Source: Bacteroidaceae bacterium
GTDB taxonomy: Bacteria > Bacteroidota > Bacteroidia > Bacteroidales > Bacteroidaceae
Length of the DNA stretch: 64,000 bases
NCBI GenBank assembly: GCA_017535725.1
Contig: JAFXTO010000010.1
Span: 78,910 to 142,909, forward strand
Direction: 5' to 3'
The translations under genes and the position numbers were made by a program. The stretch's first letter is position 1; every line of letters starts with the position of its first letter. Of this stretch, positions 8,973 to 17,413 are shown one piece after another. Below the pieces are notes generated by a model that was given only the letters and a program-made list of their open reading frames with translations, was not told the DNA's origin and did no database searches.

Positions 8973-9587
8973 ATGCACATCGCCATCGCAGGAAACATAG
9001 GCTCCGGCAAGACCACCCTCACCAAAATGCTTGCCCGCCACTACGGCTGGAAGCCCAACTTTGAATCCGTGGAGTTCAACCCCTATCTCGACGACTTCTA
9101 CGCCGACATGTCGCGCTGGTCGTTCAACCTCCAGATCTACTTCCTCAACAAGCGCTTCAAGGATGTGGTGGAAATCTCCAAGTCCAAGGACACCATCATC
9201 CAAGACCGCACCATATTCGAGGATGCCCGCATCTTCGCGCCCAACCTTCACGCCCAAGGCTATATGTCAGACCGCGACTTCGAGAACTACTGCGACCTCT
9301 TCGACCTGATGATGTCCCTTGTCCGACTGCCCGACCTGATGATATATATCCGCAGCAGCATTCCCACTCTCATCGCTCAGATACAAAAGCGAGGCCGCGA
9401 GTATGAGCAGAGCATTCGTATCGACTACCTACAAGGCTTGGGCACCCGCTACGAGGAATGGATTAAGGGCTACACCGGCAACCTCATCATCGTTGACGGC
9501 GACACCTGCAAGTTCGAGGCCAATCCCGAGGACTTCCGCTCCATCACCGACAAAATCGACGCCAACCTCTACGGACTCTTCAGCTGA
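8973..9587 (+). CDS. Deoxynucleoside kinase (copy 2)
   Basis: Paralogue of the preceding gene (204 residues). It has P-loop GNIGSGKTTL, IQDRTIFED (DRT where copy 1 has DRS), and RGREYEQ. The paired arrangement suggests the two may form a heterodimer or divide substrates, as reported for paired deoxynucleoside kinases in lactobacilli; that is inference here. The start is ATG directly after a run of C. The last 27 bases, encoding ANLYGLFS and the stop, are repeated immediately downstream. Confidence 0.87.
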   Translation: MHIAIAGNIGSGKTTLTKMLARHYGWKPNFESVEFNPYLDDFYADMSRWSFNLQIYFLNKRFKDVVEISKSKDTIIQDRTIFEDARIFAPNLHAQGYMSDRDFENYCDLFDLMMSLVRLPDLMIYIRSSIPTLIAQIQKRGREYEQSIRIDYLQGLGTRYEEWIKGYTGNLIIVDGDTCKFEANPEDFRSITDKIDANLYGLFS

Positions 9588-9594
9588 GCATCGC

Positions 9595-9621
9595 GCCAAC
9601 CTCTATGGACTCTTCAGTTGA
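9595..9621 (+). repeat. Duplicated 3' tail of the second kinase gene
   Basis: GCCAACCTCTAtGGACTCTT-CAGtTGA repeats bases 9561-9587 with two mismatches, both synonymous in the gene frame (offset 34 bases). It looks like a small tandem duplication beyond the stop codon. Confidence 0.8.
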
Positions 9622-9725
9622 TAATCGACGAGCCCAATTAAATCATAGTATGTCCTATTAATTCTTGAGTCTACCCAACAATCCGCAATGAATTGTTCCG
9701 GGTGCACTAATTAAATTTAGAATAA

Positions 9726-9811
9726 GTTGACACAAAAACTATCCGATCATTCCGATACATTCCGCATTTTATCGGATAGTATCGGAATGATCGGATAGTT
9801 TTTGCGTCAAC
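9726..9811 (+). repeat. Long inverted repeat, 33-bp arms, 20-base loop
   Basis: The left arm 9726-9758 (GTTGACaCAAAAACTATCCG...) and right arm 9779-9811 pair over 33 bases with one mismatch. The arms also contain internal ATCCGAT/TTCCGAT repetition, and A/T-rich flanks partly extend the pairing. There is no coding frame. It could be a miniature element remnant, a structured RNA or a strong terminator for the kinase. Confidence 0.85.
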
Positions 9812-9856
9812 AAAATTTAATTTGATTCAACTTTGGCGGATGCGTGCAACGGATGA

Positions 9857-9962
9857 AGCTACGTGCATACGCCAAAGCACGTAGATTCATGAACGGATGC
9901 ACGTAGATTCATGAGCCGATGCACGTAGGTTGATATGCCGATGCACGTAGGTTCATGAGGCT
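9857..9962 (+). repeat. 22-bp tandem repeat array, locus 1
   Basis: Four copies with exact 22-base spacing (GCACGTAG at 9877, 9899, 9921 and 9943) of a unit GATGCACGTAG-RTTCATGAGGC. An inverted half-copy (CTACGTGCATACGCC) precedes them, so CTACGTGC...GCACGTAG can fold. The same unit recurs with the same spacing at 47422-47509. The rest of 9622-10131 shows only A/T-rich sequence and the VanX promoter. Confidence 0.85.
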
Positions 9963-10065
9963 CACGGCGCGGCATTTCATGCCGTTTTTCGGTGATTTCA
10001 CCCTGCTTTTCTGCTTTTTTATATTTTTCTGGGCGTATCTTACTGATTAAATCAGATAAATTGTG

Positions 10066-10073
10066 TATTTTTG
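10066..10073 (+). promoter_or_regulatory. -7 box TATTTTTG for the VanX-like gene
   Basis: Matches TAnnTTTG, 58 bases before the ATG. Around it are three copies of an (a)tcagataaa-like sequence at about 10050, 10093 and 10119, possible operator half-sites. Confidence 0.45.
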
Positions 10074-10131
10074 TACGCTAATTCATGATGTAACAGATAG
10101 AATTCTATTTCATGATAAATCAGATAGAACT

Positions 10132-10908
10132 ATGAGAAAAGGTAATTTGTGGATGGTGATAGCCCTCCTATCAATCAGCGGTGTCATGCTGGATTCGTGC
10201 TCCCCTCAGAAGACGGAGACGTGCGCGGCGGAGGATTCCAGTCAGTTTGTGACGCTGACGGATGTTGTTCCGGATGCCATTTTGGAGATTCGCTACTTCG
10301 GAACGTATAACTTTGTGGGTACGCGCATTGATGGCTACGAAGCGCCGACGGCGTTGCTCACGCGCGAGGCGGCAGACAGCCTGCGTGCCGTCAGCGACGA
10401 CGTCATGCGCCAGGGCTATCGTCTGAAGATTTATGATGCCTATCGTCCGCAGAAGGGCGTGGATCACTTTGTTCGTTGGGCCTCGAATATAGGGGACACG
10501 CTGATGAAACGCTACTTCTATCCCGATTTGGACAAGAGCGTGCTCTTCGATCAGGAATATATCTATGCACACAGCGGTCACAGCCGCGGTTCCACGGTGG
10601 ATCTGACCTTGTTTGACATGCAGACGGAGAAGGAACTGGATATGGGGGGAACCTTCGACTGGTTCGGCCCTGAGAGTCATCCTGACTTCTGTGGCAATCC
10701 CGAGACAGGCACCTACACGGGCGACAATAGCCTGAGTCCTGTGGGTAGAAGCATTACGGAGGAGCAGTTCGCGCATCGCATGATTCTGCGCACGGCAATG
10801 CTTCGTCATGGCTTCAAGGCCCTGGATTCCGAGTGGTGGCACTTCACGCTTCGGGATGAGCCGTTCCCCGACACCTATTTTACTTTCCCCGTTAGACAGC
10901 TGGAATAA
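10132..10908 (+). CDS. VanX/DdpX-like D-Ala-D-Ala dipeptidase, lipoprotein
   Basis: Predicted M15D zinc dipeptidase hydrolysing D-Ala-D-Ala, here probably for peptidoglycan turnover. The 258-residue product has a lipobox (SGVMLDSC). The motifs are YDAYRP, SGHSRGSTVDLTLFDM (zinc His/Asp) and SEWWHF (catalytic Glu and zinc His). The ATG at 10132 gives the lipoprotein signal; the longer frame upstream starts with GTG inside the promoter box and is unlikely. DUF4491 follows five bases after the stop. No vancomycin-resistance neighbours are present, so a resistance role is unsupported. Confidence 0.87.
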   Translation: MRKGNLWMVIALLSISGVMLDSCSPQKTETCAAEDSSQFVTLTDVVPDAILEIRYFGTYNFVGTRIDGYEAPTALLTREAADSLRAVSDDVMRQGYRLKIYDAYRPQKGVDHFVRWASNIGDTLMKRYFYPDLDKSVLFDQEYIYAHSGHSRGSTVDLTLFDMQTEKELDMGGTFDWFGPESHPDFCGNPETGTYTGDNSLSPVGRSITEEQFAHRMILRTAMLRHGFKALDSEWWHFTLRDEPFPDTYFTFPVRQLE

Positions 10909-10913
10909 GACTT

Positions 10914-11201
10914 ATGTATTTCACAGGTATACTCATTGCTTTAGCCACGTTCCTGACCATTGGTCTGTGGCATCCCATCGTCATCAAGACTGAATACTAT
11001 TGGGGTACTCGCCCCTGGATTGTGTATCTCATTATCGGCATCGGTTGCATCGTGGGCGCCCTGTTCATCGAAGATCCGCTGTTTTCTTCCATTGTCGGTG
11101 TGTTTGGTGCATCGGCGCTGTGGGGGATCGGTGAACTGTTTGCGCAGAAGAAGAGGGTGGAAAAGGGATGGTTCCCCAAGAATCCGAAAAGGAGGAAGTA
11201 G
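10914..11201 (+). CDS. DUF4491-type small membrane protein
   Basis: A 95-residue protein with three hydrophobic segments (MYFTGILIALATFLTIGLW, IVYLIIGIGCIVGALFI, FSSIVGVFGASALWGIGELF) and a basic tail ending NPKRRK. The pattern HPIVIKTEYYWG...PW matches my memory of DUF4491. Its function is unknown. It is probably co-transcribed with the VanX-like gene. Confidence 0.75.
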   Translation: MYFTGILIALATFLTIGLWHPIVIKTEYYWGTRPWIVYLIIGIGCIVGALFIEDPLFSSIVGVFGASALWGIGELFAQKKRVEKGWFPKNPKRRK

Positions 11202-11480
11202 GGGAGGGAGGATTCTCGACGGGAAAACCGTCGAGCACCAACGCGGGGTGGGGAGCTCGATGGGGAAGGGATGAGTGCGGAGGAGGAAGGGATGAGTGCG
11301 GAAGGGGGAAGGGATGAGTGAGGAAGGGGGACGGGATGAGTGCGGAGAGGGGGGAGGTCTCGGCAGGGAGGTGGCTTGATGGGTAGGAAGCGTGGTGGGG
11401 AGGGAGTTCGAAGGGAGGGGAGCTCGGTGGGTGGGGAGTTCGGAGGGAAGGGATGAGTGCGGGGATGGAGTGGGGGTTAC
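11202..11480 (+). repeat. G-rich degenerate tandem repeat in a convergent intergenic gap
   Basis: Repeats of gggatgagtgcggaggggg spaced about 21-22 bases (starts near 11268, 11289, 11311, 11333, and again near 11450), with many runs of four or more G on the plus strand. It lies between the DUF4491 gene and the end of the phosphatase gene. G-quadruplex formation is possible. A family P hairpin is at its left end. Confidence 0.7.
11213..11246 (-). repeat. Family P palindrome (intergenic copy)
   Basis: Read on the minus strand it is GCGTTGGTGCTCGACGG-TTTTCCCGTCGAG. The same 30-odd bases, with a one-base loop difference, occur inside the phosphatase gene at 12469-12502. It is also related to the TGCCCGACGG hairpins in gltD and glnN. 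Confidence 0.8.
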
Positions 11481-14400
11481 TTATTTAATTAATAATTTTT
11501 TACCGCGGTGTATATAGATGCCTTTGTGGAGGTCGGTTGCAGCTTTATGGAGATCGGCTGCAGGGATACGACGGCCTGAGAGGTCAAAGTAGTCGTCGGT
11601 GGTGGCGCGAGTGGAGAGCGTGGCAGGGATGTCCCTGACGGCGTCTGAGGGGTCATCGGCCAGCATGATTGCTCGGAACTCGTCGATATCTGCTTGTGAA
11701 ATGCCTAACTTCTGGCGGAAGAAGGTGTTGAACTTCTTCTGGAGGGTAGCTCCCGAGAGGCCGTTGAAGTAATCGTAGAAGGCGTCCTGCGTGTTGCGTG
11801 TGCGCAGGCCTGAAGGTGAGAGCGATGTGAGTTCGTAGTTCTTGTTGGACTGGTCGCGCGGCACTCCAAGTAGTCCTTCGAGCATGAGTGAGAGCAGGCC
11901 TGTTCGGTCAGCCCCTATACGGCAATGGAAGAAGATGTTGCCCCCTTTGCGTAGGGTGTTGATGATGAGTTCGAATTCTGCCTTCCATCGTGCATACGCT
12001 TCGGTAGAAGTCAGGTTCTCGGGTTCGCAGTCCATGGCGTTGGCGTAGTAGAAGGTGCCAGCCTCGGTGGTGAATCCGAAAGCGGACTTTCCTGCACTCT
12101 GCTCATAGTCTATTCGGAGGTCTATCTCGGCGGTGATACCGAGGTTGCGGAGGCGCTTGACAGCAGCTGTGGTGGCGGTGTGTGAGCCGTTGAGCTCTCC
12201 ACCTCGATAGATACGCCCGTAGCGGATGTACTTGCCCTCTGTGGTGCGCCACCCTCCGAGGTCGCGTACGTTGTCAATGCTGGGAGCGTAGATCATGCGC
12301 AGGAGGCCGTCGGTGTGGAACTTGCCTTTGGCGACGGTGGTGCCTTGGCTTTGAATTTCGTAATAATAGGTGCGCTGCGGGAGGAGGTTGGGGATGTAGA
12401 ATAGTTTGCCGTCGGTGAGGCGAGAGGTGAGGGTGGTGTTCTCGACGGGGGAGGTGGTGAGGGTGGTTTCCTCGACGGGGAAACCGTCGAGCACCAACGC
12501 GGTGGTGTTTTCGGGGGAGGAGGTGTTTGACGGAGTGGCGTTCTCGGGGGAGGAAGCGGTGAAGGCCGATGGGGTGGCGTTTTCGGGGGAGGAAGCGGTG
12601 AAGGCCGATGGGGTGGTGTTTTCGGGGGAGGAGGCGGTGAGGGCCGATGGGGTGGTGTCCTCGGGGGAGGAGGGTGCTTCGGCGGGGGAGGCGTCGAGTG
12701 GTGAGGGGGAGATTGTGAGTTTGTATTTTGCGGTGGTGTGTGTGGTGACAGGTATTCCTACGTTGTTGGGTTGGTCACGTCGTCCTGGAGGGGCTATGTT
12801 GTAGTTGGTGATGTGGCTACTGGTGGTTGCGTTGTAGTCTTCGAGTTCGAGGAATCGTCGTGCCTGGAGGTTTTCGAGGTTGACGTTGAAATCCATATTG
12901 AGGGGGTCTGCGATGGTGTAGGTCAGTTGCTCTGCCTTGGTTACCGTCTTGCCATCAACGGATGTCGCTGTCCAAGTGTAGTTTGTGAGGTCACCGTTCA
13001 TGGCTCCTCCGTCCCAGGGCAACGGAGTAATATCGGCCTGCTTGTCGGTCACCGAGGTTGCGGGGATGTTGAAGCCTGCAATCTCCTGGGTGGAGCTGAT
13101 GACGCAAGGTTCGCATGGATGGACGGTGGCCACGGGGAATATAGTGGCCTGTCCGTTGATGATGCTACCGACGCAGTACAGCTGCTGGTTGTCGTCGCTC
13201 TTGAGCTCAAAGGGAACGCAGAGGGGTGTTAGCTGTCCGGCAGGAATGGTCTTGTTGATGGAAACGGTGGGCGTCGGGCCATAGAGTAGCCTAAGGTTGT
13301 CGGCGAGGAAGAGGTTGTCAGCGGCCTTCGGGGTCTTAATACGGAAGCCCAGGGAGAGGTTGCCATCTTCAGCGAGGTCATTTTCGACGACAGCGGGATA
13401 GTCCCCCATGGCGAAAGCCTCCATAGCTGTCTTGTCGGACGTTGGCGCAGATCGTCCGTCCACGGTGGCCAGAATATCGGTGTCATGTGTGTGTGCACGC
13501 CGCGCATCATCAAAGATATTAAGAACGGGCGCGTAGGTACGTGTGATGAAGATCGAAACGGGATGGTCCTCGGTTCCTGCCTCGTACATCTCCAGCGCAT
13601 CGGCAATAGCAGCAGGGCGGTAGAAAGCATTGGCCCGGAAGGTGTAGTGCCCGGCCGGCATGTTGCTAATCGTTTGTGACAGGTTGGTCAGTGCTGATAC
13701 GTTGTTAGCTCGCTGCACGCCCTGTATCTTGAGAAGTGAGGTGAGGTCAAACTGTCCTGTGGCACTCGTACCCGTCTTCACCAGTTGCATGAGAGCCTCC
13801 CTGAGCAGGTTGTTCTGCTGGGTTATCTCCTCGTCGGTGATGTCCTTTGCCTGCAGCGCCTCGCGTACCTGGCTGAGTACGGCGTCGTAGGAGGTACGGT
13901 CGAGTGCCTGGCTGGCAATTCCCTCATAGAGGTTGACTGTGGTCATGCGTCTATTCTGTTCGTATGCCTCTGTCTCTCCGTAATATATGAGTCGGAAATC
14001 GTCGGCTCGGAACCAGCCCGTGGAACGCATACCTATCGTCAGATTTTTATCGGAGGACGTCTGGTAAATGGTCACTTCGTAGGTCTGCTTGAAAGTCAAT
14101 TTCGACTGTGGAACAAAGCTGCTCACGCAGTTGTTGCCAAAGAGTTCCACGGGTGCATTCACGCTATTGTATGTGTTGCTGGATGCAAGTGCAGAGAGGT
14201 GGTATTCACCAGCTGGCATGTTGTTGAGCGTCTGTTGGACGTATTGCTCTGGGTTGGCGTAGGCGTAGCTGTCGTTGATGGACCATGTATTGAAAAGATA
14301 GAAGCCCTGGGTACCCTCCGTCTCGTATTCATTTTCGCTCTTCTTTACACCCACGTCTCCTCCCTGGCTGGGCTTACCGGCCACCCATCCGTCCAGTGTT

Positions 14401-15269
14401 CCTGTCTCGAACGAGGGATTTGCTATCAGTGCGGTCACATCCAAATGACTTCCTTCGGTCAGTTGCAACTTGCTGAGGAAACTTCCTCCTGCAGTCCGCA
14501 GTCCGTCGATGGCGCTCTGGATGTTCACTGTGCTTGTCGCAGCGTCCACGGCCTCCTGTGCCTTTGTTAGCGCTTCGCTCAATGCCTCGCGGTCAGCATC
14601 TGCACAACTGATGTTAACCTGGTCTGCCACCCAAGCCTCTATCTGTGTGCGGAGTTCCATGTATTCCGCGTAAGTCGGTGTCAGCTTCAGTGCCTCTGCG
14701 TTGTAGAGCGACCCTTCGGCAAAACATTGCCAGTAGTATTTGTCGGCTGATGAACTGTTGCTCATCGTGTAGCTGATATATTTGTCGTTGCCCACGCATT
14801 GGAACTGGAAACCTTTGCCTGCGGTATAGGCGATTCGCCAGACGCCGAGTCCGTCGGCATCCTGCCCGTAGACATGGCTCTTGCCAGTCGGTTCGCTCTG
14901 TCCAGCGAAAAAGCACCATCCAGCACTGTTCAAATAGGCGGAACCTCCGATGCCACGTGGGAACAGTTCGTGGAGACCGTTGGATATGCTCACCCGATAG
15001 ACGCGTTCTCCCTGATAAGTGATTTCCTCAGCCTTGAAGAGGTAGTAATAGTCTGCTCCGCCACAGATGAGGGCTGATTCGCCAGGCGACATCACATTTT
15101 GATTGTTCTCGCGCGTTCAATAAGGAGAACGATAGGTACCGTTGTCACTATAAGCCATGATAAAATAGCCTGTGGTCAATTGCTGGACTTCGGTAAGTTC
15201 AACGTCGGTGGCATGAGCGCTGCAGATAGAGCATACAGCAAGTAGAATCAGGTAGAAAAAACGCTTCAT
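11481..15269 (-). pseudogene. Secreted tyrosine-phosphatase-like protein, interrupted by one in-frame stop
   Basis: Large surface protein ending in a phosphatase domain. The frame from ATG 15269 encodes signal peptide MKRFFYLILLAVCSICSAHA and 50 codons, then TGA at 15119-15117, then 1204 open codons in the same frame. The interior has repeated beta-sandwich-like modules (IANPSFETGTLDGWV; NMPAGEYHLSA; NMPAGHYTFRA), FIVAR-like helices, a Ser/Pro/Glu repeat linker, and a phosphatase domain with RDLGGWRT and the active-site loop HCRIGADRTG. The C-terminus has YFDLSGRR...KGIYIHRGKKLLIK, a possible sorting motif, preceded by a small duplication (AADLHK/ATDLHK). Substrate unknown. The stop may be a real nonsense mutation or a base error; an internal GTG/ATG at 15095 would lack a signal peptide. 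Confidence 0.75.
12436..12690 (-). repeat. Tandem repeat linker (SSPENATPSAFTA units) in the phosphatase
   Basis: About five 39-45 base units encode SSPEN(A/T)TPSAFTA-like peptides. A family P palindrome (12469-12502) is embedded in frame and is read as LVLDGFPVEE. The linker separates the carbohydrate-binding-like modules from the phosphatase domain. Confidence 0.85.
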
Positions 15270-15395
15270 TTAGTCAAGATTTTTAGTTTTTCGGGCGTAA
15301 AGATACTCCTTTCTCTTGAGAAATAGCGAAATTAATACCTAAAAGTTTGGAAAAAATGCTGATGGACCCCTATTTTCCTCAGTAGTCCCTGCTGT

Positions 15396-17243
15396 TTATT
15401 CCACGGTCACACTCTTGGCGAGGTTGCGGGGCCGGTCTACGTCCTTGCCTTTGCATACAGCGATGTGATATGCGAGTAACTGGAGTGGAATGCTGGCGAT
15501 GAGGGGCTGGAAGCACTCGAAGGTGTCGGGTAATTCTATGACGTGGTCTGCCAGATTCTTGATTTGCTGGTCGCCAGCGGTGACGAGGGCTGTGACACGT
15601 CCACCGCGAGCACGCACTTCCTGAATGTTGCTGATGACCTTTTCGTAGAGCTTGTCGCGAGTGGCGATGACGAAGACGGGCATTTCGGAGTCGATGAGTG
15701 CGATGGGGCCGTGCTTCATCTCTGCGGCGGGATAGCCTTCGGCGTGGATATATGAGATTTCCTTCAGCTTCAAGGCTCCTTCGAGAGCGACGGGATAGTT
15801 ATAGCCGCGGCCGAGGTATAGGCAGTTCTTGGCGTAGGTGAAGATTGGGGCCAGCCGTTCTATCTGTTCGTTGGTTTTCAACGCCTCTTCCATCTTCTCG
15901 GGGATGCGTGTCAGTTCGGCCACCATCTCCTTGTACACTTCGCCAGAGATGGTGCGGCGCTCATTCGCAATGCAGAGTGCCAGCATAGAAAGGACTGTGA
16001 CCTGTCCCGTGAATGCCTTGGTGCTGGCCACGCCGATTTCGGGTCCCACGTGGATATAGACACCCGTGGAGGTCTGACGGGGGATGCTGGCTCCGATGGC
16101 ATTGCAGATGCCAAAGACGAAGGCACCGGCGCTGCGGGCCTGCTCGATGGCGGCAAGCGTGTCGGCCGTCTCACCGCTCTGCGAGATGGCGATGACTACA
16201 TCATCGGGGAAGATAACGGGTTCGCGGTAACGGAATTCCGAGGCATATTCCACCTCTACAGGGATGCGGCAGAGACTCTCGATAAGTTGTTTGCCGATGA
16301 GTCCTGCGTGCCAGCTGGTGCCGCAAGCGACGATGATAATACGACGTGCAGCCACCAGTTTCTCTCGGTAGTCAATAACGGCCGACAGGGTGATGCGGTC
16401 TGCATCCACATTGATTCGTCCACGGATGCAGTCGCGGATGCAGTTGGGTTGCTCGAAGATTTCCTTGAGCATGAAGAACGGATAGCCGCCTTTTTCCAGC
16501 TGCCCGAGCGTTACGTCTATCTGCTTCACCTTGGGGTGCTGCGTTTCGTTGTCCATATTGACGACCTTCAGCTCCTCGCCCAATCGCATCACGGCGATGT
16601 CGCCATCGTTCAGATAGACCACCTTGTCGGTGTATTCGGCTATGGGGCTGGCATCGGAAGCCAGGAAGAAGTCGCCGTCGGCACCCAGTCCCACGACGAG
16701 TGGTGAGCTCTGACGGGCACAGATGATGGTGTCGGGATTTTCACGGTCGAGAATGGCAATGGCGTATGCACCGATGACCTGATGGAGTGCCACCTGTACG
16801 GCCTCCAGCAACTGGAGGTCGTTGCTCAACATGATGTGCTCGATGAGTTGAACCAGCACCTCGGTGTCCGTGACGCTCTTGAACTGAATGCCGCGTGCCA
16901 CAAGGTTCTCCTTGATGGTTGCATAGTTTTCGATGATACCGTTGTGAATAAGTGCCAGGCGGCCGGAGGCAGAGTAATGGGGGTGTGCATTGGATGCATT
17001 GGGTTCGCCGTGCGTGGCCCAGCGGGTGTGAGCAATACCAGCACATCCGCTGATGTCCTTTTCCTCGCAGAAGGCTTCCAGGTCGGCCACCTTGCCTTTA
17101 GCTTTGTACACGTTGAGTCCGCCCTGATCATCAATCATAGCTACACCGGCGCTGTCATAACCACGGTATTCCAGTCTCTTGAGTCCTTTAATTAAAATGG
17201 GATAGGCTTTCTTCTGGCCTATATATCCTACAATGCCGCACAT
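15396..17243 (-). CDS. glmS: Glutamine-fructose-6-phosphate aminotransferase (isomerizing)
   Basis: Makes glucosamine-6-phosphate from fructose-6-phosphate and glutamine, the entry to UDP-GlcNAc, peptidoglycan and LPS. The 615-residue product starts MCGIVGYIGQ with the N-terminal nucleophile Cys, has GYDSAGVA and HTRWATHG, then two SIS domains (ACGTSWHAG, SQSGETADT, STKAFTGQV) and ends PRNLAKSVTVE, the usual C-terminus. It is the last gene of the minus-strand nitrogen arm and has its own -7 box, placed directly after the carAB stop. No palindromic insertion is seen. Confidence 0.96.
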   Translation of the reverse strand: MCGIVGYIGQKKAYPILIKGLKRLEYRGYDSAGVAMIDDQGGLNVYKAKGKVADLEAFCEEKDISGCAGIAHTRWATHGEPNASNAHPHYSASGRLALIHNGIIENYATIKENLVARGIQFKSVTDTEVLVQLIEHIMLSNDLQLLEAVQVALHQVIGAYAIAILDRENPDTIICARQSSPLVVGLGADGDFFLASDASPIAEYTDKVVYLNDGDIAVMRLGEELKVVNMDNETQHPKVKQIDVTLGQLEKGGYPFFMLKEIFEQPNCIRDCIRGRINVDADRITLSAVIDYREKLVAARRIIIVACGTSWHAGLIGKQLIESLCRIPVEVEYASEFRYREPVIFPDDVVIAISQSGETADTLAAIEQARSAGAFVFGICNAIGASIPRQTSTGVYIHVGPEIGVASTKAFTGQVTVLSMLALCIANERRTISGEVYKEMVAELTRIPEKMEEALKTNEQIERLAPIFTYAKNCLYLGRGYNYPVALEGALKLKEISYIHAEGYPAAEMKHGPIALIDSEMPVFVIATRDKLYEKVISNIQEVRARGGRVTALVTAGDQQIKNLADHVIELPDTFECFQPLIASIPLQLLAYHIAVCKGKDVDRPRNLAKSVTVE

Positions 17244-17353
17244 ATTTTATGAGTTTTTAAGTTTATGAGTTCTTAAGTTTGGAGTATAAAGTTTGGAACT
17301 TGGAATTTGACGAAATGCTTACCTTTTGTTAACTCTTTCGCCGAAATCGGCGG

Positions 17354-17361
17354 CAAAGGTA
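17354..17361 (-). promoter_or_regulatory. -7 box TACCTTTG for glmS
   Basis: Exact TACCTTTG on the minus strand, 110 bases before the glmS ATG. The gap between them contains gttttt/gagtttatg low-complexity sequence. It lies only 53 bases from the carAB stop, leaving no room for the missing half of CarB. Confidence 0.6.
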
Positions 17362-17413
17362 GCAAAAAGTAAGCAAATGACCATACTTTTTAAGCAAAAA
17401 GATGGTTTTTGGC

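Noticed and set aside
9857-9962. CRISPR array
   Set aside because: Units follow each other with exactly 22-base periodicity and no unique spacers; no cas genes are visible in the window.
10132-10908. Vancomycin-resistance gene vanX
   Set aside because: No vanH/vanA ligase or VanRS neighbours; the lipoprotein signal and cell-wall neighbourhood fit a housekeeping dipeptidase.
15117-15119. TGA read as selenocysteine or tryptophan
   Set aside because: Many genes here end with TGA, no SECIS-like hairpin was recognised directly downstream, and the position is not a catalytic site.
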